Below, one piece after another: positions 11,874 to 25,000 of a stretch of DNA of 64,000 nt (position 1 is the first letter of the stretch; each line of letters begins with the position of its first letter). This DNA is from Apium graveolens (Eukaryota; Streptophyta; Magnoliopsida; Apiales; Apiaceae), in contig NC_133650.1 of NCBI RefSeq assembly GCF_009905375.1, positions 290,086,423-290,150,422 of the forward strand. Direction: 5' to 3'. The notes beneath the pieces were generated by a model. The model did no database searches, was not told where the DNA came from, and was given only the letters and a program-made list of their open reading frames with translations. The position numbers were made by a program, and so were the translations under genes.

Positions 11874-14800
11874 ATGGGAGCAACATCATCGACGGAGCAG
11901 GCCACGTCGGAGCAGCGAGAGGCGGAGAGCTTAGCTGCGTCAACTGGTGGTCTCTCTCTCCTTCAACACGTTTTTTCAAATCTCTCCCATCCTCAAACTC
12001 ATTCCATTTCTCCTTCTTCTCTCCAGGTTAGATTACCTTGAACTGTATTATAATTTAACTTCCCCAAACTTTATATTTTCCTCTCGCTGTGTGTATGTAT
12101 TTACTATTCGGTAATATTTCTATTTAGGATCGGTGAACAATTGTAGTTAGTTTTGCACAACTTTAACACGTGTTGCTCTTTTTAAAGAGTGCTAGTATTT
12201 ATATCGCTCACTTTCGGTCTAATTTTTTGTTCATTGTATTTGTATTCTATCGCTCCTATCCCTAATATGATTTGCGCCTTTTAAGTTTTATTATTCTGTT
12301 GAGAATTTTGTTTAATATTTTTTTTAACTAGCCTATCTGCTGCGGTGGCATTTATCACAATATATGTTAGGTTTGTGAAATCGGAGTTTATATTTTTGTG
12401 AACGCAGTACAACATCCTAGTTCTTAAACTGATATGTTCTCGCTCCGTCTCACCCAATTATTAAGTGGACCTACTAAAAAATACTATGTTATTTCAGGAA
12501 ATGTTAATAATTGGATGATACATTCCAAAAGGAAACTGTTAACAACATGTTGGGGCGGAGGAGAACTAGATATGACATTTGAACAATTCTATTAATATGG
12601 ATGAAGGAAGTAATATAAATTGGAACAAACTAGTTTAGAACTTGCGGTGTATTTTTAGGAGATATTTCCACTACAAGTTTTAGTGCCACTGTTGTTTTTT
12701 GAATTTGAAATAATGTCAAAGAGGCTAGTACGATCCATGTTCGATTAGATACCACTGCGAACAATTGGCTCCTGGAGTCGTATAATTATGTGGATGTCAC
12801 ATATTATAACAGTTTATTGGGTATTACTTACCAGGAAGTGTTTCAATTATGTTAGTTATTATGAAGCTATTATGACTTAAAAACGTCTATGTTTTATCCT
12901 TATGGTTAGCATATTAATTTTCAGCAAAGCTTTGGCATAGATTTTGAGAAGGTTGAATGTGAAGCAATAGAATCTCCTATTGGATTCGCTGAGTTGCTAA
13001 ACCATGTAGGCTCATCTATCGTTGACCTTTTTTTCCTGGCTGAGAAAGGAGGCATCAACTGGATTGAATTCTTAAGAGGATACACAAAATGTTGTGGAAG
13101 AACAAGTGCATCAAATTCTCTCAATAACCTATGTAGGGTGTTTGGTATGGCTGCTGAAAAGGCGGGCCTGTCTCTGAAACTAAAATTTGAATTTGATGAT
13201 ACTGATTGTAAAATGACGGGATCGTTATTGGCTTCTGAGTTGTTAATGCTTCTTTGGGTTTGCTGGCTGATGTCATGGCATCACAGAAATACGAATAATT
13301 CCAAACAGAAAGCTAATCACATACTCCCTGATCTTAGTCATATAGTTCTATCGGCTGTTGAGTCATGCAGTGATACAAGTAGTGACATTAAGAATTTTAA
13401 TTTATCGGAGTTGAATATAGAACTTCCTGCAGGAAAGATACATATGTGGGCATTAAGGACAGTGCCATTCCTAGCAGATTCCTTTGGGCAATTTGTACAC
13501 GCAAAATTACGTAAAGCTGTCTCTCAAGAGGTACTGTATTGTTCCTTTATTCAAGTTAGTTAAATTATGTATGTATGCAATTTAACAAGAGAGGACCTTG
13601 TATACTTCAAAGACACACAGAAGGTATATTTTGCTGGTTGTCATAATATATCTACTAGCTAGGCTACTAAACTAAGCATTTATTATGATTTGTATCATTT
13701 TATAACAAAGTGAAGGCAATTTGAGGAAATTTTATATGTTTCTGGTTTCGTTGTGAACATGTGCTTTCAAAACAAGGTGTTTCCTCTTGGTGTTCAGATG
13801 CCCTGGTCTCCTTGCCTCATAACCATGAATACAATCAATAATTAGTTAGAATTGCTGCTTATGAAAGAAAATTAAGAGTCTACTTATGGGATCACTGTGT
13901 CAAAGGTCAGGCTGTTATTGCTCTTTGATTGTGAAGTCATTTAGGTTGGGTAATCCAAAATAATTTTACTTCCTAGGGATTAGAGGTTAAACAGATATCA
14001 TTTTTTGATTGAATAGATATTGCCTGTATGGAAAGACTAATGGTGACCATCTCAGGAAGTTTTCCTTGTTGAAATACTTAACACCTTAGCGCTTTTGGGA
14101 GTTTTCAGTTATTCTATGTTAGTAAATAGTAAAGATTTTGCAGCATGGAATATTGCATTTACTAATGTTAAAATTTGGTGATTTCCAGGACAATTTGGAG
14201 AAATCTGGCCCGTCTGTTGGTGACATTTCCTCAACTAAATGTACCACTTGCCTCCTGACCCCAGGAAGGGCCTGGGCAGTATCCCTTAACCTAAGAAGTA
14301 TTTTACACGAGGAAATTGTAAAGACATGCTTTCCTAATAATGCCTATGAAACAGATGAAAATTTACTTTATAGGTTTGCACGCTTCTCCTTATAATTTAG
14401 TCTTAAAAATTCAGTTTCTACTTGCTACTTCATGAGCGAATGTGGCACTTTCTAAAAGTAACAAGAAAGATTTTGAGCTAACACATACCTTCTTATGTGT
14501 CATCTTGTTTGATGCTATTATGTGAAACCTTTGGCATTTCAGTGATTTGTGTTCAATAATGATTCTTTCCCCCAGCTCTAATTATTTTCACAAGCAACTC
14601 CTGTACGCTTCTTGTCTCCATTCCATTCAGTACAGGAAATTAGAAGTTGTGAACGGACCCCAAGATGCTGGCTAATTGCATTCTAACATTTATAAGCTAA
14701 TTATATTGCTATAATATCTCATATTTGCATCCATTTAAAAACATGTAGGTCAGGTCTTCATGGTAGAGGTATGAACAGGTTCTGGGCAAATGTTGAGGGA

Positions 14801-16160
14801 TATAAAGGTCCCTTGCTCATGCTGATTGCTGCTAGTTCTGATGATGCTCACGAGGGTGGTAAAGATGCTAAAGAATGGATCATTGGTGCACTTACTGATC
14901 AGGGATTTGAAAATAAGGATACATTTTATGGAAGCTCTTGTAGCGTATATGCTTTAAGTCCTGTATTTCATACATTCTCATCTTCTGGTGAGTAATGGCA
15001 AGGGGAAGTCCTGCTCTAACTTTTAGTTGTTGATTAGCCGCAGTTAATATCCATATTGTCTATTTTACTTCAGGAAAAGAGAAGAATTTCATCTATAGCC
15101 ACTTACATCCTACTGGTAGATTATATGAACCTCATCCAAAGCCTGTTGGAATTGGTTTTGGAGGAACCATTGGAAATAACAGAATATTTTTGGATGAAGA
15201 TTTTGCAAGAGTAACCTTAAACCATCATGCTCATGACAAGACTTACCAACCAGGATCCCTTTGTCCCGGCCAGGTAAAGTGTATCATTTTGAGCATCCGT
15301 TATCATAAAATGTGGCGAATATCTCTTCTTTTCTTTTCTTTTTGGCTATCTACATTAGATCTTCTAAAAGAAGTATGCTCTAAATATATCTTTGTAATAA
15401 AACTGTTCATTAATGAAAAAGTTAAAAACAGACTATTATGTTTCTGCAATCAACTTCCCCCCACCAATGTTTATCCCAAAGAAACTGAAATTTCTCCTGA
15501 AGGGAAAATAACAATTTCACTTGTAGCATGCTGGAATGTAAATAGATATGACTTGATAAATAAATTTTTACCATTTTAGTTTTCATCCTGTGAGGTCATA
15601 ATATTACATAAAATCCACGTGTTGTTAACTTTGAAAACATGAAATGCTTGATGGTGTGTGGAGGATCGTGTGAAGGTCTGCTTGTTCTCTTAAAATGACT
15701 TTCACAAATTCTCCATTAAAGTCATACCCTCTACTGTAATTAACGTGGGTGGTTTCAACTTGAATATAACTATAAATTCACATTTGCAACAATATGTTAT
15801 ATGTGAATTGCTAGTGAAAATTAAATGTCAACCGCCTTGTTGCAGGGGTATTTACCACTTAAAGCATCAGTTTTAGACGTAGAAGTTTGGGGATTAGGGG
15901 GGAGATCAGCAAAGGAAGTTCAAAATGCAAATCAAAAGAGAGAAGACCTTTTTACTGAGCAAAGGAGAAAGGTGATCAGTACCCATCTGAACAGTTTATA
16001 CAACATATTACATATTAAATATGTTTGGTAATAAGTTACAAAACTTTGTCCTCCCTTGCAGATTGACCTGAAAACATTTAGTAACTGGGAAGACTCGCCT
16101 GAAAAAATGATGATGGACATGATGAGCAATCCTAATACCGTCCAAAGGGAAGAACGTTAA
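11874..16160 (+). CDS. TLDc-domain protein, seven exons, 535 residues
   Basis: Predicted exons are 11874-12026, 12925-13530, 14189-14373, 14749-14987, 15074-15273, 15846-15971 and 16062-16160. All junctions are GT-AG and the frame stays open for 535 codons. The N-terminus MGATSSTE fits the N-myristoylation consensus (Gly2, Ser6). A helical middle part (about 50-250) follows. The C-terminal half is a TLDc domain (roughly 300-480), with hallmarks FYGSSCSVYAL, GIGFGGTIGN, RIFLDEDF and the final LDVEVWGLGG. TLDc proteins such as OXR1 are tied to oxidative-stress resistance and V-ATPase regulation in other eukaryotes; plant members are commonly labelled TLD-domain nucleolar proteins. The substrate or partner here is unknown. 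It converges with the CCCH gene at 17776. Confidence 0.9.
12433..12612. mobile_element. Possible degenerate Stowaway-like MITE in intron 1 of the TLDc gene
   Basis: The left side reads CGCTCCGTCTCACCCAATTA (from 12441), close to the Stowaway start CTCCCTCCGTCTC. The right side has GGATGAAGGAAGTA (12599-12612), close to its complement. An internal GGGGCGGAGGAG at 12552-12563 is a rival right end. TIRs are imperfect, so this is tentative. Confidence 0.4.
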
Positions 16161-17047
16161 CAAAGGTTTATTGTTCACCTATGCTAAATATTGTCCTCAC
16201 GGTAACCAGTTGTGTAACCCCTATTCTTTATCGAGTTGGTGTGGCTAATGTGAATTGGCCTCAGTTTTATATAATATAAGTTGGATCATTATAAGAACTT
16301 ACTATTTGAGTCTGTAGATAATGCCTACTTAAAGTGATTCAAAGTATTGGTATACCTTTTTGGAGAATATTAGCAACAAAGGAATGGAATATACAGATGA
16401 TACCGCAGTTTTATGATACTACGATGAATAGATGATGAGTATTAGTAATTTTGTATGAAGTTCCAGATGACTAGACGGTGGCAAACTTGAGGCCTACATG
16501 ATAATATCTTGCTTGAGCATCGGTTACTTTGCGTTCTTATTTCATTTTGAAACTCTTCAATGGATATAAAAGTTGGGAGAAAGGAAATCTGAATGTGAAA
16601 ATTATGAGTTGTTTTCTTTAAAATAAGAAATCGAAATTATGAAAGAGGTAATTGATTGCCAAAAAAATGTTTAAAAAACGCATGTGAATGACATGGCATT
16701 AAAACATAATAATGAGGTTGGTGATATTTATCGAGACATTCTGCAATTTCAATAGTGAATGCTAAAATTAACTATTGCTTTTGGTTGTTAATGAAAGGAC
16801 AGTAAAATGGAGGAATAAATATTCATTTGCATATATGTTCATATTTATATTACTCCATTGTTGACGAAAATGTACATGATAAGAAATACATTCAAATTCT
16901 GTCTTAGAATAAATCTTTACAAAGACCTAATTCAAATTTCCTTGAATAATATTAGTTCTGTTTATACCATATAAACACGACCTAGTATATTAATTAAAAG
17001 TTAAAACTCAATTTTCAAGACCACGACAGCTCTGAGGCTCAATGTTA
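16161..17047. other. 3' flank of the TLDc gene
   Basis: This holds the 3' UTR and downstream AT-rich DNA of the TLDc gene. No open frame of interest and no RNA gene were seen. The convergent CCCH gene ends at 17776, so this and the two MITEs make up the intergenic gap. Confidence 0.5.
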
Positions 17048-17285
17048 CTCCCTCCGTCTCATATTACTCTATAATCAACTTTATCATATTTTGACAGTAA
17101 ATTACATTTAATTTTATTATTAAACATATTTGAGAACTTATGTCATTAGAAAATATATTTAATTCTCTTTAAAATCTATTTTTCAATTTTTTAAAATGAT
17201 ACATAAATTTTTATTAATTATTAATCAAAATCTAGTCAATTTGACTACATAAAAATCAAAACATGACATATAATATGAGATGGAG
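17048..17285. mobile_element. Stowaway-type MITE
   Basis: The left end is CTCCCTCCGTCTCATATTA and the right end is TAATATGAGATGGAG, imperfect inverted repeats. Both sides are flanked by TA (17046-17047 and 17286-17287), the Tc1/mariner-type target duplication. Length is 238 bp and the interior is AT-rich with no coding capacity. Confidence 0.85.
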
Positions 17286-17314
17286 TAGAAAACTTTGACA
17301 TTCCAATTTTATTA

Positions 17315-17483
17315 CTCCCTCTATTTTCTTATATATGAAGTTTAACTTTTGTGCACACATTTTTAAGTCTTTTGACCACATAGTTAAAAGAAATTTTTAA
17401 AAATTATTATTTTAACTATATGGTTAATGTAGTTAGAAACATGTGCACAAAAGTCAAACTGATATATAAAAAAACAAAGGGGG
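17315..17483. mobile_element. Second Stowaway-type MITE
   Basis: It starts CTCCCTCTATTTTCTTATAT and ends ATATAAAAAAACAAAGGGG, with TA on both sides. Subterminal parts also pair: TTTGTGCACACATTT at the left against ATGTGCACAAAAGTC at the right. It would fold as a hairpin of about 169 bp. It lies only 29 bp from the previous MITE. Confidence 0.8.
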
Positions 17484-17775
17484 TAAATCGTATCAGTTTT
17501 ACATGGTTTAGAAGTTGTTATGTCCATAGACTCATTCCACCATAGAAGGGGCAAATTTTGATATACAATTTATTAGAGGCTGAGGATGAAATAGCTGACA
17601 TAATAGAAATACTTTTCGTCCCATTATAAAAAAGGATTGTCAAATTGCAATTTACTTTTTAAAGCGTAGTTCCATTTTTTGAAGAAAAACCAACCAAATA
17701 GTTGGACTAACAAAATGATGGGATTCAGTTAAGAAACCCTATTAAGAAATTCTATTATTGATTCCATAAGCAAAA

Positions 17776-20315
17776 TTATTTACCCGTTATCTTTTTGTCC
17801 ACTTTCATTCTCTTGGCACTTTGAAAATCTGGCATGCTATCAACCCTATGCTTCTGTGACAGTACATCATGCTGATATGCACAGGCTGCTCCATACCTAC
17901 ATCCTTTTGAACTGTTAAAGAACATACAAGGCTTCATTATCGATTTCGGTTTCAGATCCCTGGATGTTGAATGACTTGTGGCTTTCTGGCTTTGTCTTAA
18001 TACAATGTTAAAGTTTAACGGTGTTTGGTTCTGCTGTCTTTCACTGCCATGCTGTTGAATCAAGCTTTTATAATAGTTAAGATCTTTAACAGGTGCCCCT
18101 AGAGGCTGAGCTGCTAAAGCAGGCTCTGAAGGAGGTGAGCGGATATTTTCAACACATCCTGGTCTGCCAACAGAAGACTGCAATGGTTGGCAAGGGAAAC
18201 TTAACAATGAAGACCCGATTGTTTGTGTTCTGTTGATGTGCACTTCTGATGGAGCAGGTAAACTAATGCCTTCTGACCTAGGCTTTGGCACGTTATGGGG
18301 ATCTAAAAGAAGTCCTGGCCTACCAACAGAATAGTGCAGAGGTTGGCAAGGGGAAATTACCAATGAAGATGCATCAGTTTCTGTTCTGTTAAAGTGCACT
18401 TCTGATGGAGCAGGTAAACTAATACTACCTGACCTAGAATTTGGCATGTTATGAAAATTGGTGCTTGCTGCCTGGATAGAACCTTGCTTCTTCATTATGT
18501 TTGGATCCCTGAGTATACTAATAAGCAGATCAGGGTCGATATTGTCTGCCATCAGTGCAGTCAAAGCAGTATATGCAGCAGCTACTATGTCAGGCTCAAC
18601 GCCAAGGGCTGTTTCAGATGGTAGAATGAAATTGGCAGAAGGATTTGGTTTGTTCATTGAACTAGACACAAGACCATGGACTCCTGGAGCAGAGAGCTGG
18701 GACTGTGAACATGTTGGAGCAGTGTTTACTGAAATGCTACTGAATGATGCATCAGCTACTGCATCACCTTCCTCTTCCTCGATAGGAGTAATCGGAACTA
18801 AAGGAGTGTTTAAATTGCTGTCATGGGAATCCTCTTGCCTCGTCGGCAAAGAAGGGCTGCACAAATTAACAATATATGCATAATATAATTAGCCAACAAT
18901 AAACCAAAATTCACTAAAGTGGAGACTGGCAAAAGTAAAGGAAAACAGTACTTGGGGGGAATAGCAGATAGGCGAGGATAAACTGCTTCAAGCACTCTCA
19001 TCACCCGCTGATTTTGACAGTCAACTTCTTTGCTTTCTTCACCGGCAACCACTTGCCACACATGATCAAATACAAACTGTAATCCAAAAAGAAAATAGTA
19101 TTAGTAAGTATTAAGTCTACTACTAGATATTCTACCAACACAGCAAAATTGAGTTCAAGTCCTGGCAGTCATGCATAGTACATTGAGATTTACATTAAAC
19201 GCAACCAGTGTATATACAGTTTAAATCATTCTGCATTTCTTTCAAATTTTACAACAATGTAAAATGGGTATAAATAGAAACAAAAGAGAGATGAGAGAGT
19301 CCGCAGAACACTTACTTTAGGAGGGCATTGCCACTTGATGATGGGAATTTTAGAAAATTTATTATGGAAAGCATATGCCGGATTTGTTCCATCAAAACCC
19401 GGTGGCAATTTATCCACAGATTCAGCTCCTTTAGAATTGGCCCATGTCTTTGCCTGTAGTTGATCTTGAGCACTCGATCCGATTAGTGAAGGAGACTCTT
19501 CTGATAAAAACAATTTCACCTATATAATGCAAGTTATTAGATTATTTGAAACATATGCCATAGACTAAATGTACAAGTTTTTTATACAGCCTCCTTTTGT
19601 ATAACTTCTAGAAAATTGCTCAACTTCTACAAAGAAGCAATTCACATCAATTCTCTTATAAATTAGGGCTATCTAATTGTGTTCATTTTAAGTTCAACTT
19701 AAGATAATGAAACTTAAATTTGATAATCCCGAAAGCATAATTGTGAATCCAATAGTACATAATATAAGGTCAGCTCCTGAATTTCTGTATTTTTAAGCAT
19801 CTTACCGAATAATCAGTATTCACACCGCATTTGAACAATTAGGTCATTCTTTTCACCAGATTAACGGATTATATCTTTGTTTAACTTCAATTTCGATGAA
19901 TCAACAACAATAAGGCATTAAATCAAAATCCAACATCATTTTCTTCCAAGCGAAATCCAAAAAAAATACATAGTTAAACTTGATCAAACAAATTCTACAT
20001 ACACATTTTATTTCCTTATTCATTCCCCAAGTTTTTTTCTTAATTTTAATTCTAGCGGATAACAAGTTCTCTTCTTAATTTTAATTCTTACTGATAAGAA
20101 TAACAGGAAGCTACAAACATTCAAGCTTGTCGAAAGTTATAGCTAAACAGAACAAATGTAGTAACATTGCATCATTAATCAAGCTTTCTCTTTCTCTTCT
20201 AATCTCTACTAAAATAAATAAAGATGTAATGAGTGACATTAAGGCATGTATTTACCTGACAGAGATTAACATCTGAAGGCCAGGAAACACTTTTCGAGTT
20301 CCGAAATCTTCGCAT
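17776..20315 (-). CDS. CCCH zinc-finger protein, C3H6-like, four exons, 489 residues
   Basis: Exons on the - strand: 20315-20256, 19519-19316, 19076-18952 and 18856-17776, all GT-AG with frame kept. The third junction falls inside an Asn codon and restores a run reading IPPNPSLP. The N-terminus (MRRFRNSKSVSWPSDVNLCQVKLFLSEESPS) and the motifs LPPGFDG and WQVVAGEESKEV match the plant family of Arabidopsis zinc finger CCCH protein 6 (At1g19860, from memory). One zinc finger, C-x8-C-x5-C-x3-H, lies at residues 440-459, followed by AKRMKVDKK, a basic possible nuclear signal. Such proteins bind RNA or act in nuclear regulation; the exact role is unknown. Residues 265-311 and 317-363 are an internal duplication. 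The upstream IQD gene is on the same strand. Confidence 0.9.
18163..18450 (-). repeat. Internal 156-bp duplication in the last exon of the CCCH gene
   Basis: Two 47-residue blocks, each containing ISLPAPSEVH-(F/I)-NRT and ending PCQPL-x2-SVGRPG, follow each other at a spacing of 52 codons with no indel. The DNA copies are clearly alike, so the duplication is fairly recent or conserved. Confidence 0.85.
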
Positions 20316-20654
20316 ATTAACAACACTACTACAAATTCAATTCGATTGTAAAAAAATAAAGTATATTATCAATCTTGTTGTCGTTGCAGAGTTTTAGAAT
20401 TAGAAACCCTAATTAAATTCAATTTTTGAATGATTTATGTAGTTTTCAACAGAACAGATATTGATATTGCTTGTAAATATGTATGAAACTAACAGAGAAA
20501 AAAGATGAGGAAGCGAGCAATGCGTAGAAACCCTAGATCGGGTTGCGCTGGTCTGGGGTTTTTACTTTTGGGGGTTTCGCGTGGGTGTTGTTCTCGATTG
20601 TTTTGCGACTAGACGATGACTACAGAACCTAAAGGTTTCTAATACCTATTTATA

Positions 20655-21007
20655 CTAGCTTTACAATCGCACGGGTCTTCATTAATACTTTTATATTATT
20701 TAAAATTATAATAAAAAAAATTGGATTATTATCTTATTATTATATTTATAAATAATAATATAAATATCTGTTGTTGCCGGGATTCGAACATGAATATAAA
20801 TATTTGTTGTTGTCGGGATTCGAACCTAGGAGTTTTTGTAGTGTATATATAATAATATAAATATTTGTTATTGACGGGGGTTCGAACTTAGATCACTTGA
20901 TTAAAAAGATCTGAAAGTCATAAAAGGAATAACCAAACCAATAAAAAAAGACATACCAAATTATACCCCATTCCGATTATTATAATATTATTATAGTATA
21001 GTATAGA
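20655..21007 (-). mobile_element. Non-autonomous Helitron, 353 bp
   Basis: On the - strand the element begins TCTATACTATACTATAATAA and ends with CTAG. The flanks are A before the CTAG side (20654) and T after the TC side (21008), as expected for insertion into a host AT dinucleotide. Next to the CTAG lies GACCCGTGCGATTG, a half-decayed version of the usual CCGTGC/GCACGG hairpin. Inside are repeated GGGATTCGAAC words (tRNA B-box-like on the - strand) and (A/T)-rich repeats. It carries no gene. It lies about 340 bp upstream of the CCCH gene start codon. Confidence 0.75.
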
Positions 21008-22013
21008 TACACAACCGCTACATAAAATACCATTCTATTTTACACCGACTTTAGTTTGTTTTTTGTTGGTAAAGAAAATATACAGACTTTTGTTAGCTGA
21101 TACGTGCTAACATGTTTCGAAAATCGAAATTATTCGGTTAAATTTTATTGAAAAAATTTAAAAAAAATAAATAATTTATTGTGAATCGATCAAATCAGAC
21201 AAATATTTTTGAATCAACCGATTTCTATAAGCATGACCTGCGATAAATTCGGTTTCAATTTACCGGTTCACAAAACCATAATAATAGTTCTTCTGAATTA
21301 TTTAACCTAAAGTCCTTAAATATTCTTTTTATACTAAGAATATTAAAGGGTGTTTTGACAACTTACTAAAAATAGTAGTTTTTTATTTTATCATACTTCC
21401 ATAACAAATGTAGCAACTTTTATCTTCCATTATTGGTACCTCTTCAAGTGCCTAAATGATCCTTGATAAATAAATGAATAAGATAGAACAAAAAATTAAT
21501 AAGATAGAACAAAAAAGGAAGATATAATATATACAAATTTAGTACACAAATATATTTTAGTCATTTAGAGGGGATGCGTGCCAACTTAAATTATATATTT
21601 TGACATGCTCACAATTTATTTGATATTACGTTTTTCTATTGTTTATTTAACATGTGATGTTTTGCGGAGTAGAGACAACTAGACAATAGCTTGAACGGTA
21701 TTTTTGCAAGACACGTTTCACCTTCTGCTGTTAAGACTTGACCATTTGAAAAACAAAAGATCAACTGCAAAATATGAAATGTGAAGTAAAAAACCACATT
21801 TTCCTCCAAAAAGAAAATAGAACAACAAACCAATACATATGTTACAAGTGGATTTAAAATCTGCTTAATAATAAAGAAAACAAAACATAAACTCAGACAA
21901 GCATGAACAAAGTCACCATTACTGTAATTAAACTTTTCAGAAGAAAAAATAAAGAACACTTCGATCCACAATTTCCAGAAATAAAACAAAAAAAAAGATG
22001 CAGAAAACCGTCT
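21008..22013. other. Spacer and 3' flank of the IQD gene
   Basis: AT-rich DNA with no supported gene. The part next to 22013 should contain the 3' UTR of the IQD gene on the - strand. I cannot place the polyadenylation site with confidence. Confidence 0.5.
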
Positions 22014-25000
22014 TTAAATCTCTTCAGGACTGGTACAGACTAGTACAAGTACGAGCCCATGCACATCGCAGTTTTGTACATTATCCATTTTTAAGTTTGC
22101 CGTCTCCCTTGTTCTTTTCTTCAGTTCAACGCTGCCACTTTCTTTCTGAAAAAAAAAACAGAAGTTCAAAATTAAGTGTTAACAATTACGTGAATGACAC
22201 AAAAGAAAATGGCAAGAAAGTTGTGAAAAAAAATACCCTGTGAAGAATTGCTTCCATTTACTTTTGTGCTCTGCTGTGCCTGAGACATCGAACGCTGTAT
22301 ACGAGGTGAACCTTGCCTGCCATTTGTTCCAGGCAGCGAATGTCTCTTTTTGATGAAGGATTCCTTGTCTTGCACGTCTGGACTTGACCTTGGTGAGACG
22401 TTAGCATAAGCTTTTGCTCTTGCAGATTCCGTTGCTTGCATGTAACTAGGGACAGATAGACTGCTGCTGCTATCTCTTGGTTCCTGATCAACCTGATCTG
22501 CTTTTGCTGAACCAAAAGAATTCCGACGTTTTCCAGATTTTTGATCTTTAGGTAATTGTTCTAAACTACTTCTAACACCTGAATCGTTAGTGGGTAATGG
22601 GGATCGTTTACCAACAGATAATGACTTCCGCTTTTGGCTCGATCCGTATTTCTCACTTCTGGACTTTTTAGATTTTGTAGATACCTGGCTAGAAGGTGTA
22701 GTTTGAGACTCCAGGACAGTTGCACGGGTTCTCGGAGATGCTTCCGGTGATGATTTATACATTTGATCAGCTGCTCCACTTTCCAATTTTATCTGCATAT
22801 CGGATGAATTTTCCTCCAACCTATCCTGAGGTTTTAAGGATTCTGCAGTGACAACTTCTTCATTATTGCTCTGTTCCTCTAACTGAACTGTGATGGGGAC
22901 GGGTAGGTCAGTATCTACGATGATGGGATCATCAACTCTGTCTTCAAATACTATGTTTGTGGTGTTATTAGGATTCTCTATTGCTTCCTTTGCTACATCG
23001 GCTTCGTGCTCATCCACAGCTCCAATGTCAGACTGATCTGGTGAATCAAGAGTCGAAGATATAGAAAGTTCAGTTCCACATTCCGACTCACCAACTAGAA
23101 CCTTTGTAGCAGAGGAAACAGCACAATCAGCCACGCTTGTGTCCCTCTTTTTAAACGAATTATCTACAGATAAGGACAACGTATCCTCGTAGGATTTAAC
23201 TTCACTTTCTTGATTCGACATGTTAACTGATTTTAAGGAATTGGATGCGGAAGTTAGGTCTTCAAATTTTGACTGGACTGCAATGAATGCAGCATTACTA
23301 GCTTTCCTTGATCCGAACACAAACTTCCGTCCCTCAGTCTCCGGTTCTTCAGAAGCAACCCTTTTCATTGATCTTTTAGGTTGCTCCTCCAAATCAGGCT
23401 TGCTAGAAAGAGACTCAAGCTCTATTTGAGGACTTGAATTTGATGGTTTGTCTTCATCTAGAAGTTGATGTGAATTCTCAGTCGACTTTATCAAGTCCAA
23501 GAATTCAGGCTGAGGCTGCTCAAACTTTTGATTTACCAAGTTTTGCTCACTTTCAGATGGAACTGTGGCTTCTGAAGCATCAGAGTTCAAGTAAGCCACG
23601 GCTGCCTGTGTACCACGGAACCTCAAATCTGTCGACTCAGCACCCTCTTCAGCTGGACATCTAGTTTCCACATCTTTTTCAGGATGCTTCATTACCTCCT
23701 GCTCCTTTAGTTCTGTAACTGGTTCAGATGTCGGTGATTGCTCAGTTCCCAAAGGTGAAACTGCCACCCATCTTTCCAACCATTTCCAAGCTGAATCGGG
23801 TCTTGAAGGATCACACTTGATGTTCATGGATTTGGTCTTTGGAGATGATTCCAGTAGCTTTAATCATAATTGATTTTATGTTAGTTTCAACAATAACTGG
23901 CGGGTTGTTTTAAATAAACAGTTGCATCACTAGACAAAATTTATTGAGACATGTCAGAAAATTAAGTGAGAAATGTACCTGACGAGCAAACCTATTACTA
24001 AGTAGCTTTTCAATGGACGTATATGCTAGATCTGGTTCGGCTCCCGATTTTCTTTCTTCCTGAAACACAGTGCAAAGATATAACATGAATATCGTAGTGA
24101 TTAGGTCACCCTTAATTATGAAGAATACATAGATCACTTTGCATTTCTTATAAAGGTATATTTATTCTGAAGGGGCTCAATATCCCGAAACACACTGTTG
24201 CAATTCTAAAATGTACACGTGCATAAATGGTTAGCTTCTTCGCCTGTAATAATGAGAGTCTGTATCAAGGATTTCATTAACAATCAATCAACAAAACAGT
24301 TTTTAAAAACGTAACCCTATTAATGGTAACGAATATTCCGCAGGAAATTCCAGACTCAGATGATAGGTTAAGTATATCTATAATAAGTAACAGCAGCATA
24401 TATCGCTATAAAGCATATACAGAAGATCTTTAAGTATCTATTCAAAGAGTAATCAAATTAAATAAATTCAGATATTCTACTTTAAATAAATTCTATATCA
24501 ACTCAAAGTTCCATCTATTTACCACAGAGCTAATCCTAAAAAACATGGACGGGGCATGAGATATAACAGGGAAGCTCAAGTGAAAGTGACAGTTTTGTCG
24601 AAAGTCAATACAGCTGTCTAGCATGTACCTTTTGTGTACTATTATTCTTCTCAAGCTCTGCATGTAGGTTCTCTTCATCAGTTGATTCAACAGAAGGGAG
24701 GCGAGTACGACGTGCACGCACTAGAACTTGCATTTTGATAATAGCTTGCACACAACGTAAAGATCCCACGGCATGTCTTCGAACCAAATGTCCTCGTACA
24801 GCTGCTTGCAGCTTAACTATATTCTTTTGCTTTGATAGTTCCCTTTCAGCCTGATCAAGTACATTGACAAACAGAAAAGTGATATCGGACTTCCAGAGAC
24901 ATGATGAACTTATAGCTACATCGATTTTGAAAGATCAAGAAATTTTTACCAGGAATTTTCGAACGGCAGTCTGTATGATAATAACTACAGATTCATCGGG

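Noticed and set aside
15190..15579. Open frame of 129 codons as a separate gene
   Set aside because: It is exon 5 of the TLDc gene running on into intron 5.
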